Below, piece after piece: positions 50,473-58,164 of a stretch of DNA of 64,000 nucleotides. The notes below the pieces were generated by a model. It was not told the origin of the DNA. It searched no databases and worked only from the letters and a program-made list of their open reading frames with translations. Source of the DNA: Mycobacterium conspicuum (GTDB lineage Bacteria > Actinomycetota > Actinomycetes > Mycobacteriales > Mycobacteriaceae); contig NZ_AP022613.1 in NCBI RefSeq assembly GCF_010730195.1, positions 992,001-1,056,000 on the forward strand. The letters run 5' to 3'. Every line of letters begins with the position of its first letter. Within the stretch, counting starts at the first letter, position 1. The position numbers were made by a program, and so were the translations under genes.

Positions 50473-51396
50473 ATGAGAGCACCGGCCTTCATTACTGCTG
50501 AAAACGTGTCGCACCGACTGGGTTTCGCGCCCGATCGGCACATCACGGCTTCCGGCGGTACGCTGTCGGCGGCCATCTGGCGGTTCGAGCATGACTCGCG
50601 ATTCGAACTGCACGGCCCCGCGGTTGAGAACACAGACCTGATCTCGATGCCGGTGAGCGGGCATCACCACCACACCTACTTCGGCGACGGTCGACGCAAA
50701 TGGAGCCTCACACATCCACCATTTCACATGAACATGGTGGTAGCCGGCGAGGAGCCCAGGGGCATTTTCCGCTCAGAGCGGCCATTTAGCTATCTGCATG
50801 TGTATGTGCCGCACGCCATGGTCGAACGAGTCGCCGTTGAAATCGGTGCGGTCAAAGCGGGTCGCTCGGTCGCCCTGGTCGATCCGATGTGTTCACGGGA
50901 TCCGCTCGTCGAGCACATCTGTCGACAGATCACTCGTGAGATGAATAGCCCCGACGGGTGTTCCCGGATGATGATCGATTCACTGGGCCAACAACTCGTG
51001 GTCCGCCTGTTACGCCAACATTCTAGCGTGTCCGGCTCCAAGGCTTTCGCCGCGAGAAGCGGTGCAGGTTACCGTGATTGGCGCGTACGGCGCGCAATCG
51101 AGTACCTGGACGCGCACCTCTGCGATGACGTTGGACTCAACGACGTGGCGAAAGTGGTGGGTTTGTCAACGGCACGTCTTGCGGGTCTTTTTCGTGAGGG
51201 CACCGGTGAGCCGCCCCATCGTTGGTTGATGAACCGTCGGTTTATGCGGGCATGTGAGTTGCTGGGCAGGCCGTCACTGACCATCACTGAGATCGCGCAT
51301 CAATGTGGGTTCGCGAGTTCCCAACACCTGGCTACCGTGATGCGTCGGCGCCTTGGCACAACGCCCACTGCGTATCGTTCGCACTTGCTCAATTGA
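50473..51396 (+). CDS. AraC family transcriptional regulator
   Basis: A 307-aa regulator. The N-terminal two-thirds is a cupin-like sensing domain with GHHHHTYFG. The C-terminal AraC domain has two helix-turn-helix units, VGLNDVAKVVGLSTARLAGLF and LTITEIAHQCGFASSQHLAT, followed by LGTTPTAYRSH. ATG 50473 follows TATGGAGTG; the long open frame upstream is rejected. It is 54 bp ahead of the Dps-like, mutase-like, UbiX and UbiD genes on the same strand and is the likely activator of that operon. Confidence 0.88.
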   Translation: MRAPAFITAENVSHRLGFAPDRHITASGGTLSAAIWRFEHDSRFELHGPAVENTDLISMPVSGHHHHTYFGDGRRKWSLTHPPFHMNMVVAGEEPRGIFRSERPFSYLHVYVPHAMVERVAVEIGAVKAGRSVALVDPMCSRDPLVEHICRQITREMNSPDGCSRMMIDSLGQQLVVRLLRQHSSVSGSKAFAARSGAGYRDWRVRRAIEYLDAHLCDDVGLNDVAKVVGLSTARLAGLFREGTGEPPHRWLMNRRFMRACELLGRPSLTITEIAHQCGFASSQHLATVMRRRLGTTPTAYRSHLLN

Positions 51397-51450
51397 CGTA
51401 TCACCGTAGCTTTCAAGCCAACAAAAGCATGCGAGTTAGGAGACCCCGCC

Positions 51451-51951
51451 ATGACAACTTCACTATCTGCCAACCGCCGCGACGCCGGCGAGGTCCGGAT
51501 GTTTCGCGGCCCGGCAAGCTTGTTCGAGGCCCTGCAAAAGGTGCTCGTCGATTTGATCGAATTGCACCTGCAAGGAAAGCAGGCACACTGGAACCTCGTC
51601 GGCACCAACTTTCGGGACTTACATCTGCAACTCGACGGCATCGTCGATACCGCGCGTGGGGCCAGCGACACGATTGCCGAGCGGATGCGCGCCCTTGACG
51701 CGGTTCCCGACGGACGCTCCGACACGGTCGTCGCGACCACGACCGTCCCCGCCATACCGCCCGGCCTGCTGGGTGCCACCGAAACCGTCGACATGATCAC
51801 CAATCGGATTTACGCGGTGGTGGATACGGTGCGCACCGTGCATGACGAGGTTGACGCAGCCGATCCCTCGACCGCCGACTTGCTGCACGCGATCATCGAC
51901 GACCTGGAGAAAGAGGCGTGGTTACTCAAGGCGGAAAACGGCACAGCATAA
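51451..51951 (+). CDS. Dps-like ferritin
   Basis: A 166-aa Dps/ferritin-like protein. The ferroxidase-type signature is visible: LIELHLQGKQAHWNLVGTNF then LHLQLDGIVD, in which His, Asp and Glu from two subunits would bind iron. The rest is a four-helix bundle ending EKEAWLLKAENG. It would store iron and guard DNA against peroxide. Being the first gene of the mutase/UbiX/UbiD operon, it could supply or buffer iron there, or simply answer oxidative by-products (inference). ATG 51451 follows TTAGGAGA. Confidence 0.85.
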   Translation: MTTSLSANRRDAGEVRMFRGPASLFEALQKVLVDLIELHLQGKQAHWNLVGTNFRDLHLQLDGIVDTARGASDTIAERMRALDAVPDGRSDTVVATTTVPAIPPGLLGATETVDMITNRIYAVVDTVRTVHDEVDAADPSTADLLHAIIDDLEKEAWLLKAENGTA

Positions 51952-51971
51952 GGCGATCAAGAGGAGCGGAC

Positions 51972-52463
51972 ATGGCAGCAACGCACGACGCGCACGACCG
52001 CCCGATGATCTGGCTCGGCGTTTTCCTGTTTGTGATCGGGCTGGTGACAGGTACGCAGGAGCGACACTTCAAAAATATGCGCATGGGGCTTTCCGCCCAT
52101 CTCGAAGGCGTGATGAATGGCATGTTCTTGATGGCGTTGGGTGCCATATGGGGCGAAGTCAACCTCCCGCCAAGCGTGCAGCGCACGGCACGATGGGCGA
52201 TGCTCTACGGCACATACGGCAACTGGTTGTTCACCAGCCTGGGTGCTGTGATGGGTACCGCCGTCGCGAATCCGATTCTGTCGCAGGGGCATAGCGGGAA
52301 GCCCTGGCAGGAGCGGGTGGTGGGGCTCGGCTTCCGCAGCATGCGCAACTCGCTCTTCGTGGGCTTGCCGCTGGTCCTATGGGGTCTAATCCGCCGTCGG
52401 GCTGAGGCGCGCGAATCCGTGCGCGAGTCCGAGGACGCCGCTGAACAACAGAAGTTTCGGTGA
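51972..52463 (+). CDS. Hydroxylaminobenzene-mutase-like membrane protein
   Basis: A 163-aa protein with four hydrophobic segments (about 12-29, 46-62, 75-98 and 117-136). The motif RMGLSAHLEGVMNGMFLMAL followed by YGTYGNWLFTSLGA matches what I recall of hydroxylaminobenzene mutases (HabA/HabB/PnbB), small hydrophobic enzymes turning hydroxylaminoarenes into aminophenols. Many such proteins are loosely annotated. ATG 51972 follows AAGAGGAGCG. It begins 20 bp after the Dps-like stop and 13 bp precede ubiX-like, a tight operon. Confidence 0.65.
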   Translation: MAATHDAHDRPMIWLGVFLFVIGLVTGTQERHFKNMRMGLSAHLEGVMNGMFLMALGAIWGEVNLPPSVQRTARWAMLYGTYGNWLFTSLGAVMGTAVANPILSQGHSGKPWQERVVGLGFRSMRNSLFVGLPLVLWGLIRRRAEARESVRESEDAAEQQKFR

Positions 52464-52476
52464 GGGGAGTAAGACC

Positions 52477-53085
52477 ATGCGCTTGGTGGTGGCCATGACC
52501 GGGGCGACGGGCGCCCCAGTGGGCATTCGCCTGCTGGAAGTCCTTCGTGAACTGGGTGTCGAGACGCACCTGATTCTCAGCGACTGGGCACGGGCGACCA
52601 TCAAAATGGAATCCGACCAGACCGTCGCACAGGTGCGGGCACTGGCGTCGCATGCGTACAGTGCCCGCGATCTTGCCGCAGGCATCTCCAGTGGGTCGTT
52701 CCGCACCGATGGGATGGTGGTCTGCCCGTGCAGCATGAAAACGTTGAGCGCCATCCGAATTGGGTTCAGCGACAACTTGATCACCCGCGCTGCCGACGTG
52801 ACGCTGAAGGAGCGCCGCAGGCTCGTCCTGGTCGCACGGGAGGCTCCGTTGAGCGAGATCCATTTGGAGAACATGCACTACCTGGCGAGGGCCGGGGCCG
52901 TGATCTTCCCCCCGACGGTGGCCTACTACGCCCGACCCGCCTCGGTCGACGAGGTGACGAACTACATGGTCGGTCGCGTCGTCGACCAGCTCGGGATCGA
53001 GCACTCCCTGATCGAGCGGTGGAAGGACAACCCCCACCCGGTGAACGGTGACAGCGTGATTTCGATGGTGAGGTCAACGAATTGA
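52477..53085 (+). CDS. UbiX-like flavin prenyltransferase
   Basis: A 202-aa flavoprotein that would prenylate FMN to make prFMN, the cofactor of UbiD decarboxylases. MRLVVAMTGATGAPVGIRLL is the FMN-binding P-loop-like start; VVCPCSMKTLSAIRIGFSDN and LVLVAREAPLSEIHLENM are family hallmarks. ATG 52477 is preceded by GAGGGGAGTAAG. The stop overlaps the UbiD start (TTGA). The pairing of UbiX with UbiD in one operon is the usual arrangement of non-oxidative (hydroxy)aryl-acid decarboxylases such as VdcB/VdcC. Confidence 0.92.
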   Translation: MRLVVAMTGATGAPVGIRLLEVLRELGVETHLILSDWARATIKMESDQTVAQVRALASHAYSARDLAAGISSGSFRTDGMVVCPCSMKTLSAIRIGFSDNLITRAADVTLKERRRLVLVAREAPLSEIHLENMHYLARAGAVIFPPTVAYYARPASVDEVTNYMVGRVVDQLGIEHSLIERWKDNPHPVNGDSVISMVRSTN

Positions 53086-54671
53086 GTACAACAACAAGTG
53101 CTTTGGCGTCGAGGCCGGAAGCGGGCGAGCCAGGGCCCGACCTGCGTAGCTGGCTGGCCACACTGCAGGCCGCGGGCCAGTTGTGTCGCATCAAAGCCTT
53201 GGTCGACTGGGATGAAGAGATCGGCGCGATCACCCGCGCCAACCTTTCCCTGGGTGGCCCCGCGCTGTTGTTCGAGAACATCGTCGGTCACCGAACCACC
53301 AGGTGCACAAAGCTCTTCACATCGGGCATCGGCAACCGGCGGCAGATCCAGCTCATGCTGGGTATGCCCGACGAAACCGGCGACGCGGCCATCGTGCGTC
53401 ACCTCAGGGACACCTTCAAGCGGCCGATCCCGCCGCGGGTGGTCGAGACCGGTCCGGTCAAGGAAAACATCGTCGCGGGCGACGACATCGACCTGTGGCA
53501 GTTTCCCGCGCCGAAATGGCATGCCACCGACGGCGGTCGCTACATCGACACATTCTGTGGCGTGGTCACCCAGGACAAGGTGACCGGACGTGACAACATC
53601 GGTGTCTACCGCGGCATGATCGTCGACCGCGACAAGATCGCCAAGCTGTTGGCGCCGATTCAGGGCTGGGGCGGTCATTTCGACGGGTATAAGCCGGAGC
53701 CGATGCCGGTCGCCGTCGTCCACGGCTGGCACGACGTGCTGCCGTTCTGCGCGGGCAGCCCATTCCCGAAAGACGTCTGCGAATGGGACATGATGGGGGC
53801 CCTGCTCGGTCGCCCCGTCGACCTGGTGGCCTGTGAAACGGTGCCGTTGCACGTCCCGGCGAGCGCCGAGATCGTCGTCGAGGGCTTCCTCGACCCCGAC
53901 CCCGCGACCTTCGTGGACGAGGGCCCGTTCGCGGAATACCCGGGCTACCTCGATAACCACGCGGCCCCGACGCCGGTCCTGCGCGTCACCCGGATCAGCC
54001 ATCGCAACGACCCCGTGCTGCGTGGCGCCCTCGAGGGAATGCGGCCGGGATTCCTCGTCGAGGACTCCATGTGCAACTACGCGCGCTCGGCGATCGCCTG
54101 GAACCTGCTCGACAGTCTCGGGGTCAGGGGCGTGACCGACGTATGGATGTCGCCGGTATCCAACGGCACCAACATCGTGGTGCAGATCCGCAAGGCCTAC
54201 CGGGGTCACGCCCAGCAGGTCGCCGCGGCGCTGTGGGGGACCAGTGGATCCATCTGGTTCTACAAGAACGTCATGGTCGTCGAGGAAGACATCGACATCC
54301 GCGACCCGCAGGCGCTCGACTGGGCGTTGGCGTACCGGGTGAACGCTAGCCTCAGCGACATCACGCTCTATGGGCCAACCCTGGGCTCGCCGCTGGATCC
54401 CTCGACCCCGCACGAGAAGGCCAACATGGCCAAATACGGCTCCGGAGAATGGCATCGAGTGCTCATCGATGCCACCCGGAGCTGGGAATCCGAGCCCCGG
54501 CCGCAGTGGGGCGGCCGCCACTACCCGGCAGTCGACACGATCGCTGCAGAGCTGGAATCCCGCATCGCCGCCCGATGGCAGGACTACGGGATCGGTATCC
54601 CTTACCTCGACGACGAGCGGCGGGAACTGCTGACGATGGAGCAGCTGAGCAAGCGACTGCCCGACGTGTAG
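53082..54671 (+). CDS. UbiD family (hydroxy)arylic acid decarboxylase
   Basis: A 529-aa prFMN-dependent decarboxylase. The segments NIGVYRGMIVD (prFMN and metal contacts), FAEYPGYLD near the catalytic Glu-Arg-Glu network and VTDVWMSPVSNGTNIVVQIRK are typical of UbiD. TTG 53082 overlaps the ubiX-like stop by four bases; GTG 53099 is an alternative. The small third subunit (VdcD type) is missing. It would add or remove CO2 on an aromatic or alpha-beta unsaturated acid. It ends 13 bp before the convergent GlxA-type gene. Confidence 0.9.
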   Translation: MSTTTSALASRPEAGEPGPDLRSWLATLQAAGQLCRIKALVDWDEEIGAITRANLSLGGPALLFENIVGHRTTRCTKLFTSGIGNRRQIQLMLGMPDETGDAAIVRHLRDTFKRPIPPRVVETGPVKENIVAGDDIDLWQFPAPKWHATDGGRYIDTFCGVVTQDKVTGRDNIGVYRGMIVDRDKIAKLLAPIQGWGGHFDGYKPEPMPVAVVHGWHDVLPFCAGSPFPKDVCEWDMMGALLGRPVDLVACETVPLHVPASAEIVVEGFLDPDPATFVDEGPFAEYPGYLDNHAAPTPVLRVTRISHRNDPVLRGALEGMRPGFLVEDSMCNYARSAIAWNLLDSLGVRGVTDVWMSPVSNGTNIVVQIRKAYRGHAQQVAAALWGTSGSIWFYKNVMVVEEDIDIRDPQALDWALAYRVNASLSDITLYGPTLGSPLDPSTPHEKANMAKYGSGEWHRVLIDATRSWESEPRPQWGGRHYPAVDTIAAELESRIAARWQDYGIGIPYLDDERRELLTMEQLSKRLPDV

Positions 54672-54684
54672 AGCGCCCGCGGAC

Positions 54685-55659
54685 TCAATCGCGGGACGCA
54701 GTGCGGAATCTGTCCCGGTAGGCCTTCGGGGACACTCCGAGGCGGTCGACGAACACCCGGCGCAGGGTTTCGGGGCTGCCGAAGCCGGCCAGATGTGCCG
54801 CCTTGGTGATGCTGTGGCCCGCATCGAGCGCCGCGCGCGCAGCGTCGATGCGAACCATTTCGACGTAACGCGCCGGGGTCGTCCCAAGCTCGGATTGGAA
54901 CAGCCTGGTCAGCTGACGTGAACTCAGGGCGGCGCGCGCGGCCAGGGCTTTGATGCTGTGTTCGGCGGCCGGGTTGGCCGCGACCGCATCGGTGACCGCG
55001 CGCAGCGCAGACTGCGGCGGTGGATCGACCTCGACCAGCACGGAGAATTGCGATTGGCCGCCCGCGCGTTTGAGATAGACGACCAACCACCGCGCCACCT
55101 CGCGAACGAGCTTGGTGCCGTAGTCCATTTCGACCAGGGCCAGTGCGAGGTCGATGCCCGACGACACCCCGGCCGAGGTGAAGATTTCGCCGTCCTGGAC
55201 GAAAATCGCGTCCGGTTCAACGCTGGTATCGGGAAAGGCGCGCGCCAACAACCGGGTGTCGTGCCAGTGCGTGGTGGCGCGCCGCCCGCGCAGCAGGCCC
55301 GCCTGGGCCAAGATGAACGAGCCGGTGCAGACGGACGCCAGCCGGCGGGTTCGGGCCGACACTGATTTGATCGCTTCCACCAGGGCGGGATCGATCGGGC
55401 GCCGCACCATCTCGTTGCTGCCGGCGATCATGACGGTGTCGGCCGACTCGATCGACGCGATGCTGTCGGTCACGCCCAACCGGGTCCCGATGGAGGTCAT
55501 GACGTCGCGTCCGTCCAGCGATGCGATCCTGATTTGGTAGTTCGCTCCGAAATGGTTGGCTTCGGCGAAGACCTCGGCCGGCCCGGCGACGTCCAACATC
55601 GTCACATCGTCGAAGACGACTATCACCACCACATGCGGACCCGCGCCGGCTTCTGCCAC
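54685..55659 (-). CDS. GlxA-type regulator (DJ-1/PfpI domain + AraC HTH)
   Basis: A 324-aa regulator. The N-terminal DJ-1/PfpI-like domain (about 8-185) has the elbow LASVCTGSFILAQAGLL with a Cys, followed by a C-terminal AraC HTH (LSSRQLTRLFQSELGTTPARY and ITKAAHLAGFGSPETLRRVF). Such GlxA/FtrA-like proteins sense small metabolites. It converges on the UbiD gene (13 bp gap), so it may control the island or the nearby tRNA-side genes. A decayed copy of its N-terminal half lies at 45121-45258. Confidence 0.88.
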   Translation of the reverse strand: MAEAGAGPHVVVIVVFDDVTMLDVAGPAEVFAEANHFGANYQIRIASLDGRDVMTSIGTRLGVTDSIASIESADTVMIAGSNEMVRRPIDPALVEAIKSVSARTRRLASVCTGSFILAQAGLLRGRRATTHWHDTRLLARAFPDTSVEPDAIFVQDGEIFTSAGVSSGIDLALALVEMDYGTKLVREVARWLVVYLKRAGGQSQFSVLVEVDPPPQSALRAVTDAVAANPAAEHSIKALAARAALSSRQLTRLFQSELGTTPARYVEMVRIDAARAALDAGHSITKAAHLAGFGSPETLRRVFVDRLGVSPKAYRDRFRTASRD

Positions 55660-55750
55660 AGACCTATTGTGTCGTTTCCCGCCACGGCGGCTGCCGAGGC
55701 CGGGCGATTTGGCGACCTTCGGACGCGTTGGGTAACCTTGCGTTTACCGA

Positions 55751-55827
55751 CGCGGGGTGGAGCAGCTCGGTAGCTCGCTGGGCTCATAACCCAGAGGTCG
55801 CAGGTTCGAATCCTGTCCCCGCTACCA
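55751..55827 (+). tRNA. Initiator tRNA-Met (anticodon CAT)
   Basis: A complete 77-nt cloverleaf including encoded CCA. The anticodon loop is CTCATAA. Initiator marks are clear: position 1 C is unpaired with U72, and the anticodon stem has three G-C pairs in a row (GGG with CCC). The D-arm (AGCAGCTCGGTAGCTC) and T-loop (GGTTCGAATCC) are standard. No intron is present. An elongator tRNA-Met is excluded by the 1-72 mismatch. Confidence 0.95.
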
Positions 55828-55831
55828 GCGG

Positions 55832-55865
55832 AAATGGCCCCCAGGCGCAAGCCCGAGGGCCATTT
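55832..55865 (+). terminator. tRNA terminator hairpin
   Basis: AAATGGCCC (55832-55840) and GGGCCATTT (55857-55865) form a perfect 9-bp stem with a 16-nt loop, followed by TCTT. It begins 5 nt after the tRNA CCA end. Confidence 0.75.
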
Positions 55866-56052
55866 TCTTGCCGGTCGCATTTGTCGCTATCGTCGCGGCC
55901 GAGTGCTCGCGTCTTCGGGCAATCTCTCGGCCGATCGATCCCTCCGATAACCCGCAGATCGGCTCCTCCTGCAAGTTAAGCTGCCCCTCGCAGTGGGGCA
56001 TTGGTGACGACCGGGCGCCAGTCAGGTTGTCATGACCTGTGAGGAGTCGCAG

Positions 56053-57930
56053 ATGTCGTCTGTCGTCGCGGTGCCAGGGCTAATAGACACGGCAACAAGG
56101 GATTTGGCCAGTCTCGGCACGACGATCCGCTCCGCCAATGCGGCGGCCGCGACCCCGACGACGGGCCTATTGGCCGCGGCCGAAGACGAGGTGTCGGCGG
56201 CCATCGCGGAGATATTCTCCGCCCACGGACGGGGCTTTCAGGCGGCTAGCGCGCAGGCGGGGGCGTTTCATTCCCAATTTGTCCAGACGCTGACCGCGGG
56301 TGCGCAAACCTATGTCAGCACCGAGGCCGCCAATGTTGCGGCGTTCGCGGCCCATCCGGCGCAGGCGGCACAGCAGCATCTGCTGAACGCGATCAATGCG
56401 CCGAGCCTGGCGCTCACCGGGCGCCCGCTGATCGGCAACGGCGCCAACGGCGCGCCGGGAACGGGAGAAAACGGCGCGCCCGGGGGATGGCTCTACGGCA
56501 ACGGCGGGGCCGGCGGGTCCGGTGCGAACGGGACCGGCCAGAACGGCGGCAACGGCGGGGCCGCCGGGCTGTGGGGATACGGCGGCGCCGGCGGGGACGG
56601 CGGGACCAGCGCCACCGGAACCGGCGGAAAGGGCGGGTCGGGCGGGGCCAGCGGGCTGCTGTGGGGCGCCGGCGGGGCCGGCGGGACCGGTGGGACCGGC
56701 GCCATCGACGGCGGGGCCGGCGGTGCCGGCGGGGCCGGCGGACTGATGTTCGGCGACGGCGGCAGCGGCGGGGCCGGTGGGACCGGGCAGGGCGGGGCCG
56801 GCGGCGCCGGCGGGGTCGGCCGCAACGCCAGTGTGCTGTTCGGCGACGGCGGCGTCGGCGGCGCGGGCGGGCTCGGCGCCACCACCGGCGGTGACGGCGG
56901 CCACGGCGGCAATGGCGCGCTGTTCACCGGCAACGGCAGCGCGGGCGGCGCCGGCGGCATGGGTACCAGCGGCACCGGCGGTCACGGCGGCCATGGCGGC
57001 ACCAGTGGGCTGGTCGGGTCCGGCGGGGCCGGCGGGGCCGGGGGGATCAGCGCCACCGCCGACGGCGGCGCCGGCGGTGCCGGCGGGGGAGGCGGCGTGC
57101 TGTACGGCGACGGGGGGGCCGGCGGGGCCGGCGGGCTCGGCGTCACCGCCGGAGGGGACGGCGGGACCGGCGGTGTGGGCCAGGTGTTGTGGGGTGACGG
57201 GGGGGCCGGCGGGGCCGGTGGGGTCGCCGAAGCAGGGGTCGGCGGCGCCGGCGGTGCCGGCGGTAACGCCGCCCTGTTGTACGGCGACGCCGGCGCCGGG
57301 GGGACCGGCGGGTTCGGCGAAGCCGCCGGCGGTCACGGCGGTCACGGCGGCAACGGCGCGGTGGTCATCGGCACCGGCGGCCCTGGCGGCGCGGGCGGCG
57401 CCGGCGCGCTCGGCGGCGCCAGCACCGGCGGTGACGGCGGGGACGGCGGGGCCGCCGGGATGCTGGGGGCCGGCGGAGGCGGCGGGGCCGGTGGGCTCGG
57501 CGCCGCGGCCGGCGGGGCCGGTGGGGCGGGCGGGACCGGCGGGCTGGTGGGGTCCGGCGGGGCGGGCGGAGCCGGCGGGATCGGCGACACCGGTGTCGGC
57601 GGGGACGGCGGGGCCGGCGGTAGCACCGGCTTCCTGTTCTCCGGTGACGGCGGTGCCGGGGGCGCCGGCGGGTACGGCGCGACCACCGGTGGCGACGGCG
57701 GTCACGGTGGCAATGGCGGGCTGATCCAAAGCAGCGGCGGCGACGGCGGCGCCGGTGGGCTCGGCGCCGGCGGTGCCGGGGGTAATGGCGGTGACGGCGG
57801 CAATGGTGGCATGTTGATCGGCGCCGGCGGGAACGGTGGCAACGCCGGGCCCGGTACGCCGGGAGGTGCCGCGGGTGACGGCGGCACGGGCGGCCTCATC
57901 GGCGTCCCCGGACAAGACGGGAAGACATAA
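56053..57930 (+). CDS. PE_PGRS family protein
   Basis: A 625-aa PE_PGRS protein. Residues 1-95 form the PE domain (DLASLGTTIRSANAAAA...AEDEVSAAIAEIFSAHGRGFQ...SQFVQTLTAGAQTY), used for type VII (ESX-5) export. A short linker with GRPLIGNGANGAPGTG, usual for the family, leads into about 500 residues of GGA-GGx repeats ending GLIGVPGQDGKT. ATG 56053 follows GAGGAGTCGC; the ORF upstream adds 7 residues without a signal. The region is above 75% GC, and the minus strand shows a long false frame. The likely destination is the mycomembrane surface. Confidence 0.95.
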   Translation: MSSVVAVPGLIDTATRDLASLGTTIRSANAAAATPTTGLLAAAEDEVSAAIAEIFSAHGRGFQAASAQAGAFHSQFVQTLTAGAQTYVSTEAANVAAFAAHPAQAAQQHLLNAINAPSLALTGRPLIGNGANGAPGTGENGAPGGWLYGNGGAGGSGANGTGQNGGNGGAAGLWGYGGAGGDGGTSATGTGGKGGSGGASGLLWGAGGAGGTGGTGAIDGGAGGAGGAGGLMFGDGGSGGAGGTGQGGAGGAGGVGRNASVLFGDGGVGGAGGLGATTGGDGGHGGNGALFTGNGSAGGAGGMGTSGTGGHGGHGGTSGLVGSGGAGGAGGISATADGGAGGAGGGGGVLYGDGGAGGAGGLGVTAGGDGGTGGVGQVLWGDGGAGGAGGVAEAGVGGAGGAGGNAALLYGDAGAGGTGGFGEAAGGHGGHGGNGAVVIGTGGPGGAGGAGALGGASTGGDGGDGGAAGMLGAGGGGGAGGLGAAAGGAGGAGGTGGLVGSGGAGGAGGIGDTGVGGDGGAGGSTGFLFSGDGGAGGAGGYGATTGGDGGHGGNGGLIQSSGGDGGAGGLGAGGAGGNGGDGGNGGMLIGAGGNGGNAGPGTPGGAAGDGGTGGLIGVPGQDGKT

Positions 57931-57947
57931 GCCCGCCGCGTCGAGCC

Positions 57948-57953
57948 TAGGAT
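57948..57953 (+). promoter_or_regulatory. -10 hexamer TAGGAT, leaderless start
   Basis: TAGGAT fits TANNNT and lies 6 nt before ATG 57960 without a ribosome site between. Confidence 0.65.
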
Positions 57954-57959
57954 CGCGCT

Positions 57960-58160
57960 ATGAGAAGGGCCTTTGCCGTCACGTTCGCGCTCGGGCTGTT
58001 GGTCGCGCTGTTCGGTCTGATCTGGGCGCTGCAGGGATTCGGGGTCCTGGGCGGAAGCCCGATGAGCAACACCACCACCTGGTCCATCATCGGTCCGATC
58101 ACCGCCGTGATCGGCATCGTGATCGCCGTGGTCAGTTGGCGGAAATTCTCGTCGAAATAG
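57960..58160 (+). CDS. Small two-helix membrane protein
   Basis: A 66-aa protein with two hydrophobic helices (residues 6-28 and 42-59) joined by a short polar loop, and a basic end (WRKFSSK). I recognise no family. It lies 29 bp after the PE_PGRS stop but has its own leaderless promoter, so separate transcription is likely. It converges on the molybdopterin oxidoreductase with a 4-bp gap. Its function is unknown. Confidence 0.7.
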   Translation: MRRAFAVTFALGLLVALFGLIWALQGFGVLGGSPMSNTTTWSIIGPITAVIGIVIAVVSWRKFSSK

Positions 58161-58164
58161 TGCC

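Noticed and set aside
45020..55700. Insertion sequence or transposase inside the island
   Set aside because: No transposase-like frame and no paired terminal inverted repeats with target duplications were found by reading.
55751..55827. Integration (att) site at the initiator tRNA for the island
   Set aside because: No copy of the tRNA 3' end was seen near 45020-45370, and no integrase is present, so phage-type insertion is not supported.
56167..57915. A 582-codon Ala/Pro/Gly-rich frame antisense to PE_PGRS, and a CRISPR- or satellite-like look of the repeats
   Set aside because: The forward strand has a clear PE domain and GGA-GGx repeats. The antisense frame is its mirror, and the repeats are coding and have no spacer structure.
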